This document shows, in pieces, positions 8,325-14,569 of a stretch of DNA of 16,762 nt. The stretch spans positions 1 through 16,762 of the forward strand of contig DLRK01000162.1 of assembly GCA_002501065.1 (NCBI GenBank), given 5' to 3'. Under the pieces are notes generated by a model that saw only the letters and a program-made list of their open reading frames with translations, was not told the DNA's origin and did not search any database. Each line of letters begins with the position of its first letter. Position 1 is the first letter of the stretch. The DNA is from Akkermansiaceae bacterium UBA7890 (GTDB lineage: Bacteria > Verrucomicrobiota > Verrucomicrobiia > Verrucomicrobiales > Akkermansiaceae). Both the position numbers and the translations under genes were made by a program.

Positions 8325-9755
8325 TCAGAAACTGAGGAGGCATTGCCAGATGAAGGAATTCCCCATGGCATCGACGTTTTCCCAGATGCGTTTAAGCAGC
8401 TCCCGGTCCCCGGAGATGTCGGGGAGTTCCGCGACTTTCTGCTCCCATGGCAGGCACACGCCCGGTTGGATCCGGGTGGACGGCCAGTCCTGCAGTCCCC
8501 TGAGGGACGCGACGTCCGCTCCGTCGGCGGGAGTCATCAAGGGCGCATCGTGGGAGGCGCCCTGGGAATAGACGCCGTGTTCCCGCGTGAAATCGGTCAT
8601 GACCCGGAGGTTCTCGATGCTGGTGTCGTTCTGCATGATGGCACTGGCGTCCATGATGTAGCCACCGTCGACAGCGACCTCGTCGATGATCTTCCGGCAG
8701 AGGTCCCGGACCTCGTCGGGCTGCCCATAGCTGAGAACAACATTCGAGATGCCGCCGCTGAGGGCGAACTTGTGGTGGAGCTTCTGGTGGGCGAGGAACA
8801 GGTCACCCCGATCCACATGGTAGACGATGCTGCGATCGGGCAATTCCGCGAAATTGTCGAGGTGATGATCCCAATCCCCCTCGGCGTAGAAGAGGGTCTG
8901 GTGACCGTGACGCCAGAACTCCTCGATGCAGGGCTTGAGAGTCGGCCAGTAATGCGAATCGAACTGGTCCGGGTTGATGAAGGGCACGCAACCGCGATGC
9001 ATCCAGAAGCCGATCGGCACCTGCCGGCTCGGATCGGCGGTGGTCAGGCCGACATGAGCGAGGTGCGGGGCGAGGGCTTCGCAGGCCTTGAGCACCTTGT
9101 CGGGTTGGGACTGCATGTCCATGGTGAGGCCGATGTAACCGCGGAGCTTGTCGGCGATGATGTCAAAGGGGGCCTTGAAGATGCCGGCGATGGCGGAGGC
9201 CGTGCCGGCCTCGTTGCGCATCCGCTCGGTGTGTGGGCCGAGTGCCATGAAGTAGACCATCATGGCGGTACTGCCTTTCACGAGGGCCAGGTTGTTCCGG
9301 AAGGTGGAGCCCTGCCCGATTTCACTCACCTCGCTCGAGACGCGGGGTAACCAGACATTGTAGAGAAAGCCGGTGGGATCGTCGATGAGGGCATCGTATT
9401 CATCGGCGCGCATGAAGGCCTTCTCCTCGGACGGCTCGATGTAATTAAAGCCGGAATCGTGAGGGATGCCGATGCCGGGAATGCCGTAGTACTTCAACCC
9501 GAGGCCCTGGGTGAGGCCGGTCCAGACCCAGACCATGTTCACGACCATGGCGTCCCAGTCGTATGCCTGGCCGGTCTTGATCACGGCGTCGAAGGCCTTC
9601 TCGTAGTCGTGCGTGACTTCCTGGCAGGTGTAGCCCGAAAACTTGCCGACAAACTCCGCGACGAAAGGTCGGATCGGGATCATGTCCGGCTTTTCGTTGC
9701 GCATCGCCGTGACATAGCGCTTGAGCCGTTGCTGGTAGAGTTCCTCCGTGTTCAT
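8325..9755 (-). CDS. UroD-family (methyltransferase-type) protein, EGDW variant
   Basis: This 476-residue protein falls in the uroporphyrinogen decarboxylase superfamily, on the branch of corrinoid-dependent methyltransferases (MtaA/CmuA-like), not haem-synthesis HemE. Those enzymes move methyl groups between a substrate or thiol and a corrinoid protein. Barrel features include the early IPIRPFVAEFVGKFSG, a GYIGLTMDM segment near 207-214, and the late SYGQPDEVRDLCRKIID pattern (342-358). Where MtaA-type enzymes carry zinc-binding HxCG, this one has AEGDWDHHLD with EGDW at 292-295. About 75 extra residues follow the usual barrel end. The start is ATG 9755 (MNTEELYQQR). It is the first gene of the minus-strand unit and is divergent from a corrinoid protein gene, its natural partner. 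Methyl transfer is an inference; the substrate is unknown. Confidence 0.8.
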   Translation of the reverse strand: MNTEELYQQRLKRYVTAMRNEKPDMIPIRPFVAEFVGKFSGYTCQEVTHDYEKAFDAVIKTGQAYDWDAMVVNMVWVWTGLTQGLGLKYYGIPGIGIPHDSGFNYIEPSEEKAFMRADEYDALIDDPTGFLYNVWLPRVSSEVSEIGQGSTFRNNLALVKGSTAMMVYFMALGPHTERMRNEAGTASAIAGIFKAPFDIIADKLRGYIGLTMDMQSQPDKVLKACEALAPHLAHVGLTTADPSRQVPIGFWMHRGCVPFINPDQFDSHYWPTLKPCIEEFWRHGHQTLFYAEGDWDHHLDNFAELPDRSIVYHVDRGDLFLAHQKLHHKFALSGGISNVVLSYGQPDEVRDLCRKIIDEVAVDGGYIMDASAIMQNDTSIENLRVMTDFTREHGVYSQGASHDAPLMTPADGADVASLRGLQDWPSTRIQPGVCLPWEQKVAELPDISGDRELLKRIWENVDAMGNSFIWQCLLSF

Positions 9756-9827
9756 GTGATGAGTTTTCCGGGGCTCATTTGCTGGGCACCCTGACAAACA
9801 GCCTTCCAGAAGAATCCCCTCTATTAA

Positions 9828-9841
9828 TTGACCCAGGTCAA
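9828..9841. promoter_or_regulatory. Palindromic operator candidate, TTGACC-CA-GGTCAA
   Basis: The 14-base sequence TTGACCCAGGTCAA is a perfect palindrome with 6-bp arms and a 2-base centre, in the 121-base gap between two divergent genes. It lies about 35 bases before the corrinoid protein ATG and about 70 bases before the UroD-like ATG. Read as TTGAC-N4-GTCAA it fits the FNR/FixK-type anaerobox layout (TTGAY-N4-RTCAA). A repressor of another family with TTGACC half-sites is the main alternative. No clear -10 element could be paired with it. Confidence 0.5.
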
Positions 9842-9876
9842 CGTGCTTGTCGTGTTGTCTCAAATAGATTATCGCC

Positions 9877-10530
9877 ATGTCTTCTGAACCATCGACCGCT
9901 CAATCTCTCCGTGAGGCCATCCTCCAGGGTAATATGGATCTCGCACGAACCCTGACCGAGCAGGCCCTGGCCGAGGATGTCGATCCCCTGGCGCTGGTGG
10001 ACGAGCAAATGGTGCCCGCCATGGATGAAATGGGGCGGCGGTTTGATTGCAGCGAGGCGTTTGTTCCTGAATTGCTCCTTGCCGCCCGCGCCATGAAGGG
10101 GGCCATGGAAGTGGTGGGTCCGCCGCTGGCCGAAGCGGGACGGGAACCGGTGGGTCGTGCGGTGGTCGGCACCGTGCAGGGGGATCTTCACGACATCGGC
10201 AAGAATCTCGTGGGCTCCATGCTGGAGGGAGCCGGCTTCGAGGTGAGGGATCTCGGGGTGAACGTTCCCCCGGAGCAGTTTGTTGCCGCGGTGAAAAAGG
10301 AACCGGTCCACATCGTCGGACTTTCCGCCCTGCTCACCACTACCATGATGGCGATGAAGGCTACGGTTCAGGCCATTCGCGAGGCCGACCCGGGAGGCGA
10401 GGTGAAAGTCATGGTGGGCGGTGCGCCGATCACGCAGAAGTTTGCCGACCAGATCGGCGCTGACGGATATGGGGTGAATGCAGTGGAGGCCGTCGCGTTG
10501 GCAAGAGAGGTGCTTGCAGGAGGCAGGTGA
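9877..10530 (+). CDS. Corrinoid (B12-binding) methyltransferase-associated protein
   Basis: This 217-residue protein is a stand-alone corrinoid carrier of the MtaC/MtbC/MtmC type, which shuttles a methyl group on cobalt between two methyltransferases. Residues ~1-90 are the helical cap domain (EQMVPAMDEMGRRFD, then the VPELLLAARAM segment). The B12-binding domain follows, with the DxHxxG signature GDLHDIG (D103, H105, G108; His105 is the lower cobalt ligand), the Ser-x-Leu element SALLTTTM from 150, and the GG loop GGAPIT at 181-186. No signal peptide, so cytoplasmic. No convincing ribosome site precedes ATG 9877, but length and cap fit the family. Divergent from the UroD-like gene, its likely methyltransferase partner, and followed on the same strand by the sulfatase maturase. 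Confidence 0.92.
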   Translation: MSSEPSTAQSLREAILQGNMDLARTLTEQALAEDVDPLALVDEQMVPAMDEMGRRFDCSEAFVPELLLAARAMKGAMEVVGPPLAEAGREPVGRAVVGTVQGDLHDIGKNLVGSMLEGAGFEVRDLGVNVPPEQFVAAVKKEPVHIVGLSALLTTTMMAMKATVQAIREADPGGEVKVMVGGAPITQKFADQIGADGYGVNAVEAVALAREVLAGGR

Positions 10531-10536
10531 CCTGCC
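10522..10536. repeat. Inverted repeat over the corrinoid gene stop
   Basis: GGCAGGT-G-ACCTGCC is a perfect 7-bp inverted repeat with one central base, spanning the TGA stop at 10528-10530. The left half can also pair with CACCTGCC at 10553-10560, enclosing CGGGGTTTTCCCG. Two competing stems suggest RNA structure at the boundary with the next gene, possibly limiting read-through. There is no U-tract, so a standard terminator is not claimed. Confidence 0.35.
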
Positions 10537-10664
10537 GGGGTTTTCCCGCCTCCACCTGCCGCCACGCCTGACCAACCCGTGTGCGGTCCGGGGCGAGCAC
10601 CTTGTCCGGTGTGAATGACCACGGGGAATTCTTGGCTGGTGCCATGCCTGGGAACGGGGTTGAG

Positions 10665-12002
10665 ATGTCTCCCGTGAAAGCGAGGGAGCAAGACGGGCCC
10701 CAGGCCGGTCCGGGCCCGGCGAGATGGAGCCCGCAGAGTTTCCACGTCATGGTCAAACCGCGAGGGCCGATCTGCAATCTCGACTGCGAGTACTGTTACT
10801 ACCTTTCCAAGGAAACGCTTTTCCCCGGGAGCGGTTTCCGGATGACGGAGGAAGTCCTGGAGAATTACGTCCGTTCCTACATCGAGGCCCAGCACGGGCC
10901 CGAAGTGACCTTTGCGTGGCAGGGAGGCGAACCCACCCTGATGGGCCTCGAATTCTTTGAAACAGTGATCCGTTTGCAGCGGAAGCACCACCGGTCGGAC
11001 GTCCGCATCGTGAACACCCTGCAGACCAATGGCACGAAGCTCGACGACGACTGGGGGCGGTTCTTCAAGGAACACGGCTTTCTGATCGGTCTCAGTCTCG
11101 ACGGTCCACGAGACCTTCATGATCGCTACCGCGTCACGAAGGGAGGCGGTCCTTCCTTTGACGATGTCATGCACGGCCTGCGGCTCCTGCAGCGCCATGG
11201 GGTGGAGCATAACATCCTGTGCTGTGTTCACGAAGGCAACGCCGGTGCTCCTCTCGAGGTCTACAGGTTTCTGCGCGACGAAGCCGGTGCCCTCCATCTT
11301 CAGTTCATTCCCATCGTAATCCGGGACAACGACACCGGCTTCCAGGAGGGCAGCGGGGTTGTTCCGCCTTCGGTCGGAAGCCGGCAGTATGGTGAGTTCC
11401 TGGTCGCCATTTTCGATGATTGGGTCAGGCAGGACGTCGGGCGCGTGTTCGTGCAGATCTTTGACGAGGCGCTTGCCGCGTGGGCCGGGTCGGGGCCGAG
11501 CCTGTGCGTTTTCCAGGAGACCTGTGGGCTGGGCCTGGCGATGGAACACAGCGGTGATCTCTATTGTTGCGACCACTTCGTCGAACCCCGGCATGAGCTG
11601 GGCAACATCAACGGAACGGAACTCGCCGACCTGGTGGCCAGTGAAAAGCAGTGGCGCTTCGGCATGGCGAAGCGCGATACCCTGACCCGTTACTGCCGCG
11701 AATGCGATGTGCGTTTCATCTGCAACGGGGGCTGTCCGAAGAATCGCTTTGAAACGACCCCGGACGGCGAACCGGGCCTGGATTATCTTTGTGAGGGGCA
11801 CCACGCCTTCTTTCGCCACATCGACGGGCCGATGCAGATCATGGCGGACCTGTGGCGCAGCCGTCGTTCGCCCGCTCTCATCATGGAGATCCAGACCAGG
11901 GAGGACGTCGAGCTTCCCTCCCGCCTGGCGGAAATCTCCCGCAATGCCCGGTGTCCCTGCGGGAGCGGAAAGAAGTTCAAGCACTGCCACGGCAGGGAGT
12001 AG
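10665..12002 (+). CDS. Anaerobic sulfatase-maturating enzyme with C-terminal SEC-C motif
   Basis: This 445-residue radical-SAM/SPASM protein matches anaerobic sulfatase-maturating enzymes (anSME), which oxidise the active-site Cys or Ser of sulfatases to formylglycine. Motifs: FHVMVKPRGPICNLDC with the SAM-cluster cysteines C37, C41, C44 (CNLDCEYC); GGEPT at 87-91; auxiliary-cluster cysteines in CVFQETCGLG, LYCCDHF and YCRECDVRFICNGGC. D303 in CDHF matches the position of the base proposed for the clostridial enzyme. The last ~20 residues form a SEC-C zinc motif (CPCGSGKKFKHCH; C430, C432, C441, H442). ATG 10665 is my choice; ATG 10644 and GTG 10581 are alternatives, and residues before FHVM look unconserved. 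It is 134 bases after the corrinoid gene. No sulfatase lies in this window, so its clients are elsewhere. Confidence 0.9.
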   Translation: MSPVKAREQDGPQAGPGPARWSPQSFHVMVKPRGPICNLDCEYCYYLSKETLFPGSGFRMTEEVLENYVRSYIEAQHGPEVTFAWQGGEPTLMGLEFFETVIRLQRKHHRSDVRIVNTLQTNGTKLDDDWGRFFKEHGFLIGLSLDGPRDLHDRYRVTKGGGPSFDDVMHGLRLLQRHGVEHNILCCVHEGNAGAPLEVYRFLRDEAGALHLQFIPIVIRDNDTGFQEGSGVVPPSVGSRQYGEFLVAIFDDWVRQDVGRVFVQIFDEALAAWAGSGPSLCVFQETCGLGLAMEHSGDLYCCDHFVEPRHELGNINGTELADLVASEKQWRFGMAKRDTLTRYCRECDVRFICNGGCPKNRFETTPDGEPGLDYLCEGHHAFFRHIDGPMQIMADLWRSRRSPALIMEIQTREDVELPSRLAEISRNARCPCGSGKKFKHCHGRE

Positions 12003-12216
12003 GAGCGACAGTTCGTGCTGCGATATTGTGCCCCGAGGTAGAAGACACGGCGGCACCAGGAACTGCCGGAGCGCTTCACCTGCAATGCGAAGGGCATGGT
12101 GGGCACGTTCATGCTTCTCATTTTTCCGGCCGGCAGGCAGAGAAATTGACGAGTGCGCTTCATTGGTCTACATGGGAGATGAAAGAAAAGCCCAAGAGCC
12201 TTAACCGGAAATCATC

Positions 12217-14391
12217 ATGAAAATCGTACCAGCACTTTTTGTTGCCGCGATCATTTCTGTTACAGTCGGCAAAGCTGAAGAATCTGCAGCGACGGGTGAA
12301 TCGCAAATCATCAAACCGCTGAGTCCGGAAGACGCGGCGAAAACGATCCAGATCCCCGACGGCTACCGCATGGAAGTGGTCGCCAGCGAGCCGATGGTCC
12401 AAGAGCCGGTCATGTTCGCGTTTGACGGCAACGGCGCCATATACGTCTGCGAATGGCTGACCTACATGCAGGACGAGTACGGCACGGACCAGTACAAGCC
12501 CATATCACGGGTGGTCAAGCTCGTTGATACTGACGGCGACGGCAGGATGGATAAACGCACGGTGTTTCTGGACAACGTCATTCTGCCGCGGGCGGTATTG
12601 CCTCTGCACGACAGAGTGCTTGTGACGCTAACGCAGTCAGACACCGTGTGGGCCTGCTTTGACACCGACAACGACGGCGTCGCCGATAGAAGGGAAATCG
12701 CTCACAAAGGTCGGGTGAACACCGGCAACATCGAGGTGCAGTCGACCGGATTGCTGTGGAATCTGGATAACACGATCTGCTCCAATTACTACCGGTTCCG
12801 ATACGATGACGGCAAACTGGAGACGTCGTTGCACGGCGATTATCAGTTCTGGAGCGACGAATGGGCGCCGTTCATCAGCCAATGGGGACTGTCGCGCGAC
12901 GACCTGGGTCGCCTGTATTGTTCCGATCACACTTACCCTGTCTACGGTTACCAGGCGCCGGCCGGTTATCCGTCTTTTATTCCCGGGGAAATCGATGAGT
13001 TTGGAGAGGACACCATCAAGGTCTGGTCTGCCTGTGAGGTTGAAGACCAGAGCCAGGGCGGCTACAGGCGCAAAGAGAAGAGAGTGCTGCAAGTCACGTC
13101 AGCCACTTGCGGCCAGACGTTCATCCGCAGCCATCTGATGCCTGAATTCTATGGTCGGGTTGTCACCTGTGAACCGGTTGGCAGACTGATACGCATGAGC
13201 CGGATCGAATGGAACAACGGCATGGGCAAGTCCTTTAACGCCTATCCCGGAAGCGAGTTTATTCGCAGCCCCGACGCCTATTTCCGGCCGGTGTGGACTG
13301 AAAACGGGCCGGATGGCGGCCTCTACGTTGCCGATATGTATCGGGGTATCGTTCAGGAACGCACGTGGTTTCCGACCACCAAAGGGCGCCCCGAATGGAT
13401 CGAGCGCTATCATCGCGTCAAGAAATGGGGCATGGTTGACGTGATCCGTCACGGGCGCATTTACCGACTTGTTCCTGACGACAAGACGCCAGGGCCACAG
13501 CCGCGCATGCTTGATCAGAAAAGCAGCGAGTTGCTCAGGTATTTCACACATAAGAACGGCTGGTGGCGGGATCAGGCGCAGAAGCTGATCGTCTGTCGGA
13601 AAGACCTGTCGGTTGTCCCCGCCCTCAAGCGAATGATCGACAGTGATGCCGATCCATTGACCAGAATGCAGGCGCTGTGGACACTTGAAGGACTTGCCGG
13701 TGTCGACAAGGCAATCGTGCTTGAGAAACTGAGCGATGCCGACGTGCGTGTGCGGACAGCGGCCATCCATATTGCCGAGCGCTTTCTTCAGGCAAAGGAC
13801 GTCAAGGTCGAGATGAAGCTGATGTCCATGCTCAATGATAAGGACCCGCTGCAGGTCACGCAACTGTACCTGTCGTTCAATGAGAAGAACACACGTCTTC
13901 ACAAAGAGGTCAGACGACTTCTGGTTGAGCGCCATCCCGACCACAAGCTGGTGGCTGCCTACGTTCGCAAAGACCAGAAAGATCTGCACGAGAAAAACAG
14001 AAGCAGTCTGGTCACCAAGTTGGGCAGGAACATCTACCGATCATACTGCGCCACCTGCCACGGAGTGGACGGTAAAGGGCTGAAGGAAGCCGGACATTTG
14101 GCGGCGCCGGCGCTTCTTGATAATCGATATTTCAGGGATAAGGACGGGCACGGAAAACTGACCAGGATTCTGCTCAAGGGGTTGACCGGTCCGCTGGCTG
14201 GCCAAACCTACAGGATGGGACTGATGCCGCCTGTTGAGCACACCTATGACGACAAACAGATTGCCGCTGTCCTGAATTATGTTGGCGCCAACTGGAACGG
14301 CTGGGAAAAAGAGATCGATCCTTCCCTGGTATCAAGAATCAGAGCCGAAATAAGGGACAGGAAACAGCCCTATACTGACGATGAGTTGTAG
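12217..14391 (+). CDS. Secreted dehydrogenase-like propeller, HEAT repeats and cytochrome c
   Basis: This 724-residue protein has the architecture of the PVC 'putative membrane-bound dehydrogenase' family (TIGR02604). Order: signal peptide (MKIVPALFVAAIISVTVGKAE); a sorbosone-dehydrogenase-like propeller (YRMEVVASEPMVQEP, FDGNGAIYVCEW, ENGPDGGLYVADMYRG) to about residue 420; HEAT-type helices from about 450 to 580; and a C-terminal cytochrome c with CATCH (C611, C614, H615) and a GLMPP segment supplying the likely distal Met (~667-670). Two calcium-binding-like loops, DTDGDGRMD (from 104) and DTDNDGVAD (from 149), sit in the propeller. GGAAA five bases before ATG 12217 supports the start. Function is unproven in the family; extracytoplasmic sugar or alcohol oxidation passing electrons to the haem is the usual guess. 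It lies 214 bases after the maturase, so its own promoter is possible. Confidence 0.88.
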   Translation: MKIVPALFVAAIISVTVGKAEESAATGESQIIKPLSPEDAAKTIQIPDGYRMEVVASEPMVQEPVMFAFDGNGAIYVCEWLTYMQDEYGTDQYKPISRVVKLVDTDGDGRMDKRTVFLDNVILPRAVLPLHDRVLVTLTQSDTVWACFDTDNDGVADRREIAHKGRVNTGNIEVQSTGLLWNLDNTICSNYYRFRYDDGKLETSLHGDYQFWSDEWAPFISQWGLSRDDLGRLYCSDHTYPVYGYQAPAGYPSFIPGEIDEFGEDTIKVWSACEVEDQSQGGYRRKEKRVLQVTSATCGQTFIRSHLMPEFYGRVVTCEPVGRLIRMSRIEWNNGMGKSFNAYPGSEFIRSPDAYFRPVWTENGPDGGLYVADMYRGIVQERTWFPTTKGRPEWIERYHRVKKWGMVDVIRHGRIYRLVPDDKTPGPQPRMLDQKSSELLRYFTHKNGWWRDQAQKLIVCRKDLSVVPALKRMIDSDADPLTRMQALWTLEGLAGVDKAIVLEKLSDADVRVRTAAIHIAERFLQAKDVKVEMKLMSMLNDKDPLQVTQLYLSFNEKNTRLHKEVRRLLVERHPDHKLVAAYVRKDQKDLHEKNRSSLVTKLGRNIYRSYCATCHGVDGKGLKEAGHLAAPALLDNRYFRDKDGHGKLTRILLKGLTGPLAGQTYRMGLMPPVEHTYDDKQIAAVLNYVGANWNGWEKEIDPSLVSRIRAEIRDRKQPYTDDEL

Positions 14392-14519
14392 CCTGGATGG
14401 CAAGAGTTGCGCCCCAGTTGGTTGTGACCGCGCGGGCCGATTGAAAGTTCGGTAGTTTCTTGACTGCTAACTGCTTATACGCGTCCGCAACGAAACGTGA
14501 TCATCCGACCAATAGGATC

Positions 14520-14548
14520 TTGGCACGTTTCCATCAGCAATTCATAAT
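14520..14548 (+). promoter_or_regulatory. Sigma70-like promoter candidate before the second HzsA-related gene
   Basis: TTGGCA (14520-14525) and CATAAT (14543-14548) are separated by exactly 17 bases, each one mismatch from consensus. Transcription would begin near 14555, leaving about 15 bases of leader, with AGAAAG as a weak ribosome site before ATG 14570. It is the clearest promoter-like pair I noticed; PVC promoter consensus is poorly known, so confidence is moderate. Confidence 0.45.
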
Positions 14549-14569
14549 ACCTCAACCTAGAAAGTTCCA

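Noticed and set aside
8343..9350. 335-codon plus-strand frame opposite the UroD-like gene
   Set aside because: Low-complexity Val/Gly/Asp/Glu-rich translation typical of an antisense shadow; the minus strand encodes a coherent UroD fold.
10368..12056. Long antisense open frame opposite the sulfatase maturase
   Set aside because: No recognisable motif or domain. The plus strand carries unmistakable radical-SAM, SPASM and SEC-C motifs, and long antisense frames are common in GC-rich coding DNA.
12146..12174. TTGACG-N17-TACATG as a promoter for the dehydrogenase-like gene
   Set aside because: The -35 match is good, but the -10 has only three matching bases and lacks the conserved final T. Not strong enough to list.
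12088..12204. Short plus-strand frame (MRRAWWARSCFSFF) in the gap before the dehydrogenase-like gene
   Set aside because: No ribosome site, skewed composition and no resemblance to known small proteins; likely chance.
13099..13989. 296-codon minus-strand frame opposite the dehydrogenase-like gene
   Set aside because: Antisense shadow; the plus strand has the propeller and HEAT region here.
14460..14480. TTGACT with TTATAC as a promoter
   Set aside because: The spacer is only nine bases, too short; the TTGGCA/CATAAT pair further downstream is better.
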